Assembly: GCA_945892985.1 (NCBI GenBank) | Contig: CAMDDU010000014.1 | Coordinates: 1 to 64,000 of the forward strand | Length of the DNA stretch: 64,000 nucleotides | Direction: 5' to 3' | Source: CAITSH01 sp945892985 | Lineage (GTDB): Bacteria; Pseudomonadota; Gammaproteobacteria; Burkholderiales; SG8-39 | Shown: one piece after another, positions 52,971 through 61,000 of the stretch | How positions within the stretch are numbered: position 1 is the stretch's first letter | Layout of the letters: the number at the start of each line of letters is the position of its first letter | The notes under the pieces: generated by a model | The model's database searches: none | Seen by the model: only the letters and a program-made list of their open reading frames with translations | What the model was told of the DNA's origin: nothing | Made by a program: the position numbers and the translations under genes

Positions 52971-54191
52971 ATGGCAGGCCCCTTATCGCATATCCGCGTC
53001 CTCGATCTCTCACGCGTGCTCGCCGGCCCCTGGGCCGGGCAGAACCTCGCCGACCTCGGCGCCGAGGTGATCAAAGTCGAGCGCCCGAAAATCGGTGATG
53101 ATTCACGCGCCTTCGGGCCGCCCTGGGTCAAAGACCAACAGGGCAATGACACGCGCGAGTCGGCTTATTACACCGCCGCCAACCGCGGCAAAAAATCCAT
53201 CACGCTCAACATCTCCAGGCCCGAGGGGCAGGCCATCGTGCGCGAGCTGGCGGCGCGCTCCGACGTGCTGATCGAGAACTACAAGTTTGGCGACCTCGCG
53301 CGCTACGGCCTGGGCTACGACGACCTGGCAAAAATCAACCCACGCCTGATTTATTGCTCAGTCACCGGTTTTGGCCAGACCGGGCCGTATCGCGAACACC
53401 CCGGCTACGATTTCATGATCCAGGGCATGGGCGGCATGATGAGCGTCACCGGCGAACCCGATGAGGTCCCGGGCGGTGGGCCGCAGCGCGCCGGCGTTCC
53501 GGTGGCCGACATCATCACCGGCATGTACGCATCCATCGCCATCTGCGCCGCCATCGCCAATCGCGCCGAAACGGGAAAGGGCCAGCATCTGGACCTTGCG
53601 CTGCTCGATTCACAGATCGCGCTGATGAGCTACCAAAACACCAACTACTTCGCCACCGGCAAGCCGCCGGCGCGCATCGGCAACCTGCACCCGAACATCG
53701 TGCCCTACCAGCCTTTCAAAACATCGGACGGCAGTGTCATCCTCGCCTGCGGTAATGACAACCTGTTCCGCAAGTTCTGCGACGTCGCAGGCTGCAGCGC
53801 GCTAACCGCGGATCCACGCTTTGCCACCAACGGCAAACGCGTCGAAAACCGCGCCGAAATGACACGCCTGTTACAGGAGATTTTTGCCAAACGCACGACG
53901 CGCGACTGGGTCGAATCACTCGAGGCTGCGGGCGTGCCCAACGGCCCGATCAACAATATCGCGCAGGTATTCGAGGAGCCGCAGGTAAAAGCACGCAACA
54001 TCAAGATCGAGCTCGACCACCCGATCGCCGGCAAGATGCCGCTGGTGGCAAGCCCCATGCGCTTCTCCGGGACGCCGATCGAGCACACCATGGCGCCACC
54101 GACGCTGGGACAACACACCGAGGACGTATTGCGCTCGCTCGGCAAGAGCGAATCCGAGCTGGCCAGACTACGGGCGGACGGGATCGTCTGA
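52971..54191 (+). CDS. CaiB/BaiF family (type III) CoA-transferase
   Basis: A 406-aa CoA-transferase. The start GPLSHIRVLDLSRVLAGPWAGQNLADLGAEVIKVERP is diagnostic, and the catalytic Asp is in GQHLDLALLDSQIAL near residue 212. It activates an organic acid with CoA from an acyl-CoA donor. AAAGGA precedes the ATG. It closes the plus-strand run and converges on a TauE gene 10 bp on. It would supply CoA esters to the two crotonase-family enzymes (inference). Confidence 0.92.
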   Translation: MAGPLSHIRVLDLSRVLAGPWAGQNLADLGAEVIKVERPKIGDDSRAFGPPWVKDQQGNDTRESAYYTAANRGKKSITLNISRPEGQAIVRELAARSDVLIENYKFGDLARYGLGYDDLAKINPRLIYCSVTGFGQTGPYREHPGYDFMIQGMGGMMSVTGEPDEVPGGGPQRAGVPVADIITGMYASIAICAAIANRAETGKGQHLDLALLDSQIALMSYQNTNYFATGKPPARIGNLHPNIVPYQPFKTSDGSVILACGNDNLFRKFCDVAGCSALTADPRFATNGKRVENRAEMTRLLQEIFAKRTTRDWVESLEAAGVPNGPINNIAQVFEEPQVKARNIKIELDHPIAGKMPLVASPMRFSGTPIEHTMAPPTLGQHTEDVLRSLGKSESELARLRADGIV

Positions 54192-54201
54192 GCCGGACGG
54201 G

Positions 54202-54996
54202 TTACCAGAAGCCCCAGAGCATTTTGCTCGCCATCACGAACAGCAGGCCGGCGAAAATCTTGCGCAGCGCCCGCGTCGGCAGGCGGTGCGCCAGTGCCAC
54301 GCCTGCGGGCGCAAGCAGCACGCTGGTGATGGCGATGCCGGCAAACGCCGGCAAGTAGACGTAGCCCAGGCTCGCCGCCGGCAGGCCGGACTGCAACAGT
54401 CCGGCCGCGACAAAACCAATGGTACCGGCGACCGCGATCGGGAAGCCCACCGCAGCCGCAGTGCCTATGGCCTGCAGCAAAGGCACATTGCCCCAGACGA
54501 GGAAGGGCACCGTCATGAAGGCGCCGCCGATGGCCGCAAAGGCCGAGACCGCGCTGATGGCAAAGCCGGCGATGCTCAGCCCCACCGAGCCCGGCGGCTT
54601 GCCCGACGGTTTGGGCTTGCGATCTATCATCATGTTGGCCGAGGCCAGATATACGGTGGCGCAGAACAGCATCGCAAAAATCCGCGTCGGGATGGCGCCG
54701 GCCACGGCGGAGCCGAGCAGTCCGCCGAGCAGGATGCCCGGGGTCATGGTCTTGACAATATCCCAGCGCACCCCGCCGCGCGCCGCGTGCGAGCGCGCGC
54801 TCGAGGCCGCGGTGAACAGAATGGTGGCCATGCCGGACCCCACCGCCAGATGCAGCACATGCTCACGCGGCAGACCCTGCGCCTCGAACAACATCACCAG
54901 CAAAGGCACCATGATCGCGCCACCGCCGATGCCCAGCAATCCGGCGAAAAATCCGACCGCCGCCCCGATGGCAACATAGCCCGCGATCCACTCCAT
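54202..54996 (-). CDS. TauE/SafE family sulfite/organic-anion exporter
   Basis: A 264-aa membrane protein with about eight hydrophobic segments and two conserved halves: GAAVGFFAGLLGIGGGAIMVPLL near the N-terminus and AIGGAFMTVPFLVWGNVPLLQAIGTAAAVGFPIA in the second half. TauE/SafE proteins export sulfite, sulfolactate or other organic anions. Its start and the HAD gene stop overlap by 1 nt (TGATG), so the two are coupled on the minus strand. Confidence 0.9.
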   Translation of the reverse strand: MEWIAGYVAIGAAVGFFAGLLGIGGGAIMVPLLVMLFEAQGLPREHVLHLAVGSGMATILFTAASSARSHAARGGVRWDIVKTMTPGILLGGLLGSAVAGAIPTRIFAMLFCATVYLASANMMIDRKPKPSGKPPGSVGLSIAGFAISAVSAFAAIGGAFMTVPFLVWGNVPLLQAIGTAAAVGFPIAVAGTIGFVAAGLLQSGLPAASLGYVYLPAFAGIAITSVLLAPAGVALAHRLPTRALRKIFAGLLFVMASKMLWGFW

Positions 54997-55796
54997 CAGC
55001 GCCCCTTCAGCAAGTGCGTGACCAACTCGACAAAGCCGCCGCCGCTGCGTGCGCCGGTGACAAAAACAGGCGCGGCCTCAAGGCGCGCGGAAAAATCAGC
55101 GACATTGGCCACTCCCACAGACATCGGGAAATAGGCAAACATCGGCGCATCATTGGGTGAGTCGCCGATAAAAACGTAGTCCGCCTTGTCGGCATCAAGC
55201 TCGACATCAAACCTTTCGCGCATGAGCGTGCGCGTCATGCCCAGCTTGTCGTAGCTGCCGAACCAGCCGTTGACGTGAATGGAGCTCACGCGCACCGTCA
55301 TGCCCGACTCGTGCATGATCGCAACAATGCGGTCGATATCCGCATCGGGGAGCCGCGGCACATCCTCACAAAAATCTATGGCGAGGTCCGCTTCGCGATA
55401 GAACTGATCGGAAGCCACGCCGGCGCCCGGGACTTGCTCCAAGATGCGCGCGCGCACCGTTGCGAGCCTGGCGCGGTTCGCCGCGCGCACGGCCTCATCG
55501 TCAAGAAAGCGCTTTATCAGTTTTCGCGCATGGCGGTCATATTGAAAATAGAATGCGCCGTTCTCACCCACCACCGCATCCACCGGCCACATGCGCGCAA
55601 TGTGGTCGCACCATCCGGCCGGCCGGCCGGTGATGGGGATCACCAGCTTGCCCGCGGTTTTCAAGGCATCGAGCGCGGCATAGGCCGCCGCGGTCAGATG
55701 CCCGTCGGTGGTCAGCGTGTCATCGATGTCACAGAAAACGCCAAGGATCCGGTCCAGCGGCAGTTGCGCGATTGGTTTCATGCCGGCCAATTTCAT
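54996..55796 (-). CDS. HAD-IIB family sugar-phosphatase-like hydrolase
   Basis: A 266-aa HAD phosphatase. Motif I FCDIDDTLTTDG (Asp nucleophile and Asp+2) lies at residues about 20-31, motif II has IPITGRPAGW, and motif III/IV GDSPNDAPMF lies near residue 218 with the conserved Lys in the cap-like middle. It resembles mannosyl-3-phosphoglycerate phosphatase, sucrose-phosphatase and Cof-type proteins; the substrate is unknown. Start ATG at 55796; an in-frame ATG 15 bp later is alternative. Coupled with the TauE gene. Confidence 0.85.
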   Translation of the reverse strand: MKLAGMKPIAQLPLDRILGVFCDIDDTLTTDGHLTAAAYAALDALKTAGKLVIPITGRPAGWCDHIARMWPVDAVVGENGAFYFQYDRHARKLIKRFLDDEAVRAANRARLATVRARILEQVPGAGVASDQFYREADLAIDFCEDVPRLPDADIDRIVAIMHESGMTVRVSSIHVNGWFGSYDKLGMTRTLMRERFDVELDADKADYVFIGDSPNDAPMFAYFPMSVGVANVADFSARLEAAPVFVTGARSGGGFVELVTHLLKGR

Positions 55797-55860
55797 GGCT
55801 TGTCATTTCCAGGGAAGTATTCGCTTCGGTGTGAAAAGGCCAGTGTGCGGGGGCGTCGCA

Positions 55861-57351
55861 TCAACTCATGGCCTTCATGAAGTCCGCGACGCGCGCGCGC
55901 TCGGCCGGGGACATGTGCAATCCGCATTTAGTCCGGCGCCAGAGAACGTCCTCGGCTTCTTGCGCCCACTCATTCCCGACAAGGTAACGCAGCTCGCGTT
56001 CGTACAGGCCGCCGCCGAAATACTCTCCTAGATCGGCTGCAGTCCTGGTGTCTCCCAGCACCTCATCGACGAGGGTGCCGTGGCGGCGCAGCAGGCGAGC
56101 CAGCCACTGCCGGTCAAGCTCCGGCCTGCGCGTGCGAACATCGGCAAGCACCGTCTGGAAATCACGCCCGCCAAAATCGCCACCTGGCAGGGCTTGGGTC
56201 TGCGTCCAGGCCGGTTGCGCCGGAAACCAGCGCACCAGCTTCTCCAAGGCGTGTTCCGCCAGCTTGCGATAGGTTGTGATTTTGCCGCCAAATATCGACA
56301 GCAGCGGCGCGCCATCGCCGGCCTCGCCACAGTCGAGTTCAAAATGATAGTCGCGCGTTACAGCCGAAGAGTCGGGTGAGCCGTCATCGTATAGCGGGCG
56401 CACGCCGCTATAGGCCCAGACGACGTTTTGCGCGGTGACCGGTCGGCGGGTGTAACGGCTCGCCGCTTCACACAAATACGTTATCTCGTCCTTCGATATT
56501 TCCGGCCTGTGTTCAGCATCGGCCACCGCCACGTCGGTGGTGCCGATCAGCGTGAACTCCCTCTCGTAGGGAATCAGAAAAATAATGCGCCTGTCCGGGT
56601 TTTGCAGGATGTAGGCGTGGCGCTTGTCATGTATGCGCGGCACCACGATGTGGCTGCCTTTTACCAGCCGCACCTTGGCGCGCGTACCGATGCCAATCTC
56701 CTTGTCGATGACCTGCTTGACCCAAGGGCCGGCGGCATTGACCAGGGCGCGCGCCGTGACGTCGCGTTCGCCCCGGGCATCTTTGAGCGTGACACGCCAG
56801 GCCCCTGCTTCGCGCCGCGCCGCGCTGCAGCGCGTGCGCGGCAACACAGTGGCGCCATGCGTGGCGGCCGAGCGCGCGTTTAGCACCACCAGGCGCGCAT
56901 CGTCCACCCAGCCGTCCGAATAGCTGAAGCCGCGTCGAAACTCGGACTTGAGGCCCGCACCAGCACCGTCAACGCAGAGCGCCACGCCCCTGGACTTGGG
57001 CAGCTGGGTGCGCCCGCCGATATGGTCATACAAAAACAAACCCAAGCGTATCATCCACGCCGGCCGCAGGTGGGGTTCGTGCGGCAACACGAATTCCAAG
57101 GGCCAGATGATATGCGGCGCGATGGACAGCAACACCTCGCGCTCGGCCAGCGCCTCAGCCACCAGACGAAATTCATAATATTCGAGGTAGCGCAGTCCGC
57201 CGTGGATCAGCTTGCTGCTGGCCGAGGAGGTTGCGCCGGCAAGATCGTGTTGCTCGACAAGCAGCACCGACAGGCCGCGTCCTGCGGCGTCGCGTGCGAT
57301 ACCGGCGCCGTTGATGCCGCCGCCAATGATGACAAGGTCGTATTGATTCAT
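55861..57351 (-). CDS. glpD: Aerobic glycerol-3-phosphate dehydrogenase
   Basis: A 496-aa FAD enzyme that oxidises sn-glycerol-3-phosphate to dihydroxyacetone phosphate and reduces the quinone pool. FAD-binding motif DLVIIGGGINGAGIARDAAGRG (residues about 5-26), SSKLIHGGLRYLEYYEF, and VRPLYDDGSPDSSAVTRDY in the substrate region are present. The C-terminal helical cap is included. Length matches the family. It starts at ATG 57351 with only a weak ribosome-binding site. No glpK or glpF is adjacent; the divergent 656-bp gap 57352-58007 has no clear gene. Confidence 0.94.
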   Translation of the reverse strand: MNQYDLVIIGGGINGAGIARDAAGRGLSVLLVEQHDLAGATSSASSKLIHGGLRYLEYYEFRLVAEALAEREVLLSIAPHIIWPLEFVLPHEPHLRPAWMIRLGLFLYDHIGGRTQLPKSRGVALCVDGAGAGLKSEFRRGFSYSDGWVDDARLVVLNARSAATHGATVLPRTRCSAARREAGAWRVTLKDARGERDVTARALVNAAGPWVKQVIDKEIGIGTRAKVRLVKGSHIVVPRIHDKRHAYILQNPDRRIIFLIPYEREFTLIGTTDVAVADAEHRPEISKDEITYLCEAASRYTRRPVTAQNVVWAYSGVRPLYDDGSPDSSAVTRDYHFELDCGEAGDGAPLLSIFGGKITTYRKLAEHALEKLVRWFPAQPAWTQTQALPGGDFGGRDFQTVLADVRTRRPELDRQWLARLLRRHGTLVDEVLGDTRTAADLGEYFGGGLYERELRYLVGNEWAQEAEDVLWRRTKCGLHMSPAERARVADFMKAMS

Positions 57352-58007
57352 GCAGGGCCGGTGCCGGACCGCAAGGCCCGGACATCTAAGGCAAAGAAAG
57401 TCAGAAGGTCAACCTTCGCGCTGGGTCGGTCATGTTTATTGTTCGTGCCCCGATGTTACCGTGTTCCCGTGCGGCACACCGCCTTATACGCCTTTCCCGC
57501 TGTCGGGCGCCGCGCGCAATGCCTTGGGAAAGCGCTTGGCCCGGCGTGGCCGGTGCCCACCTGAACCTGAAGCGTGATGCCATCACTGGTGCGCACGACG
57601 TTGCGCGGCATTTCAAAAGAGTTTGACTCGATGATAATGCTGGGCTTGCCGAAGCTGCGCGCAAGCTCGCCGCGGCGCTTAAGCCGTTTTACCTGCAGGG
57701 CTGCCACATCGGCTGCAATTGACGATTAACAGTTAAGGATTCACTGACCAATGGGGCAAGCCCCCTTGTATATCCCCACCTCAGAGGGAAGCTTGTCAAA
57801 GGGCTCTCATTTGCAGGACTTGATCAGCGCTTACCTAATAGAGATAAGCCTTGGTCAAAAACGACGGCTGTCAGCGTCATCGTGCACATCAGTGCGCATA
57901 AATTGCGCACTTTTGTTTTTTGAAATCCGCGTCAGGCAAAGGTTTAAAGCGCATTGTCGTGACAATTTTGTCATCCTCATCAGTCCGGGCGTTGGCCGGT
58001 GTAAGGA
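57352..58007. other. 656-bp gap between glpD and pilL, no convincing gene
   Basis: No frame in this gap has a ribosome-binding site and family features. On the minus strand 57456-57707 there is an 83-codon GTG-started frame with plausible codon use but no ATG. Two stem-loops occur: an intrinsic terminator at 57892-57921 (plus strand) and TGACAA-TT-TTGTCA at 57960-57973. The stretch 57890-57990 is AT-rich. Confidence 0.5.
57892..57921 (+). terminator. Intrinsic terminator on the strand with no visible gene
   Basis: Perfect 7-bp stem GTGCGCA/TGCGCAC (57892-57898 and 57904-57910) with loop TAAAT, followed by TTTTGTTTTTTG. On the minus strand the sequence after the hairpin is not T-rich, so it acts on the plus strand. 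No plus-strand gene is upstream within the gap, which suggests a small RNA. Confidence 0.6.
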
Positions 58008-61000
58008 TCAGGCTTTGGCTTTGATGAAGCCGGCGATATTGCCAAGCAACTCGTCTTCCTGAAAAGGCTTGCCAAGGTAGACATTCACACCGATCTCCTT
58101 GGCATAGGCGCGATGTTTGTCGGCCATGCGCGAAGTGATCATGATGATGGGGATGTGCTTCAGGCGCGCGTCGGCACGCACATTGCGCGACAGGTCGAAG
58201 CCGTCCATACGCGGCATTTCTATATCCACCAGCATCACCGCCGGGGACATGTTTTGCAGTTGCTCCAGCGCATCGACACCGTCCTTCGCGGTAACGAACT
58301 GGTAGCCCTCGCGCGCGAGGAGACGGCCGGTGACCTTGCGCACGGTGAGCGAATCATCCACCACCATGATGACCGGCTCTTCGGGCGCCTCCGGAGGCGC
58401 CGCCACCGGCACAACCGGTACTTCGGCCTCACCGGCCGACGGCTCCGTTGGCGCACGCTGGGCGAGGATGACCGGATTGAGGATGAGGACGATTTCACCC
58501 GTGCCCAGCACCGTGGCGCCGGTAATGCCGGGGATGCGGGCGATTTGCGGGCCGACGTTCTTGACGACGATTTCCTGGTTGCCCACCAGTTCGTCCACCT
58601 CGACCGCCACCACGTCGATGCCGCTGCGAAGGAACAGCAGGGGCGTCGTGCGCCGCGGCGCGGCAGCGGCCACCTTTGGCAGTGACAGAAGGCGCGGCAG
58701 GTGGTGCAGTTTGTAGCGGCGGTTGTGCAGTTCGGCGTGGCCGCTTTCATGCGCGGCGGCGATATCCTTGGGCCGCAGCTGCATGATCTGCTCGACCATC
58801 GATCCGGGCACGGCGAACATGCGGCCTGCGGCCCGCACCAGCACGGCTTGCGTCACCGCCAGCGTCAAGGGCAGATACAACGTAAATTTGGCACCCTTGC
58901 CTGGCTCGGTCTTGATTTCGACGCGGCCACCCAACGCAACGACCTCGCTCTTCACCACGTCCATCCCAACGCCACGTCCGGCCAGCTGGGTCACATCCTC
59001 GGCGGTTGAAAAGCCCGGCTGGAAGATAAACTCCGCCAGCTCGCTATCGTTTGGCTGTTCGTCTTCGCGCATCAAACCCTGTTTGATGGCCTTTTCCCGG
59101 ATGCGCGCCAGGTCGAGCCCAGCACCGTCGTCGGCGAGGGCCAGCACCACATCGTTGCCCTCCTGCCGCAGGTCGAGCCGGATCTCGCCGGTCTCGTTCT
59201 TGCCGGCCGCGAGGCGCCGCTCCGTCGATTCGAGCCCATGGGTAATGGCATTACGCAGCAGGTGCTCAAACGGCGCGGTAATGCGCTCGAGCACCGACCG
59301 GTCCATCTCCACCTGGCCGCCGCGGATGTCCAGGTTGGCGCGTTTGCCCAGCTCCTTTGCCGTCTGGCGGACGATGCGGTAGAGACGGTCGCCAATGGAC
59401 GAAAAGGGCACCATGCGGATTCGCATCAGATCTTGCTGCAGGTCGCGGCTCATGCGCGACTGGGCGGCAAGGGCGGCGTCGGTTTCATCCACCGCGGCGG
59501 TGAGGTTCTGGTGCACGGTGCCAACGTCATTGACGCTTTCGGCCATCATGCGTGTGAGTTCCTGAAAGCGCGAGAAGCGGTCGAATTCGAGCGCGTCGAA
59601 ACCCTCTTTTGTTTCAGTGACGATCTGCTGCTTGGACTGCATTTGCGTCTCGGCCTGGATCTCGACCTCGCGCAATTGTGCGCGCAGGCGCCCCATATTG
59701 TCGGTGAGCTCCTGCAGCGCGGCCTTGAGCACACGCATCTCGCCTTCGATACGGGTGCGGGCGATACTCACTTCACCGGCCTGATTGACCAGGCCGTCAA
59801 TCACATCAGCGCGAACCCGCAGCACACCGGCGCGCACACCCTCTATGTCCCGCGACACGGCCACGGTTTTCGTCTCAACGCCCCGGATCGCAACTGCCGA
59901 CGCCACAACAGCCGCACCCGGTGCAGCCTCGACCGGCGCTTTGTCGACCGGCCCCTCAAGCCGCGGCCGATTCTGCAGCCGGTCAAGAAGGTAACCCATG
60001 CGATCGAGCGAGGTTTCCAGCCCGTCGAACAGCGACACCGGCAAGGAGCCGAGCGCGACTGCGTTCTCGATGCGCGTTTCCATGTGGTGGGTAAGCTCAC
60101 CCAAGCCCATGGCGCCGGCCATGCGCGCACTGCCTTTTAGCGTGTGCAGCAGGCGTTGCAGGTTCTGCCCAAGCGCTGCGTCCGCAGCATTGGCGCGCCA
60201 ATCGCGCAAGGTATTGCCGATAGCCGGCACCAGTTCACCGGCCTCCTCGAGGAACACCGGCAGCAGTTGCGGGTCGAGCTCGTCCTCCATGCGAGCCTGC
60301 CGGCGCTCGGTTTCGGCTTGCTCCAGTTCCGCCGCCATAGTGTTCTGTGACGGCGCAGCCGGCAAATCAATCACTTGTGCCAACGCAGGGGGGGGAGGAG
60401 GCGCTGTCTCTCCAATAGCGGGCTGATCAACAGCGGCGGCGCGCGCCAGCGTCGCCGCAGCCGTGGCGGCACTTGCCTCATTTTGCGCGTTCTGCGCCGC
60501 CGCCACCGCTGCGGTTTCAAGACGTTCAATCAGCGCGCTTGCGGCATCCGGAGGAATGCATTCGCTGACGCGCATTGCCATGACATCGAGCGCGGCGACC
60601 GCCTCGGCAACCGATGCCTGGTCAAACTCACTGACTGTGTCATAGCAGAGCTGCTGCAACGCACGCTCTAGCGCTTGGCCAAGTTCACGCATGTCCTCCA
60701 AACGGATCGTTCCGGCTATGCCTGCGAGGGTATGCGACGCGCGCAAAAACCTATCACTGACTACGCCGTGGTCCCTGAGAACCTGAAGCTCGGCACGCAT
60801 CACCGCCAGGTGCGCCGTCGTTTCACTGATGAAAATGCCGAACAGCGTGGGCGAAACACGAAGCTCGCCGATTTCAACCATGTCGTCCTCGGGAGGCAGG
60901 ACGGCAACCGGGGCCGCCTCCTCGGCGGGCACGGGAACAGGCGCGAGCGGCTCCTCCCCGTGCCTCACACCTTCGGCCATTGCAATCAGCGCCTGTTCGT

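Noticed and set aside
57751..58062. 103-codon plus-strand frame
   Set aside because: It lacks a ribosome-binding site and family features, overlaps the end of pilL and runs through the terminator at 57892-57921.
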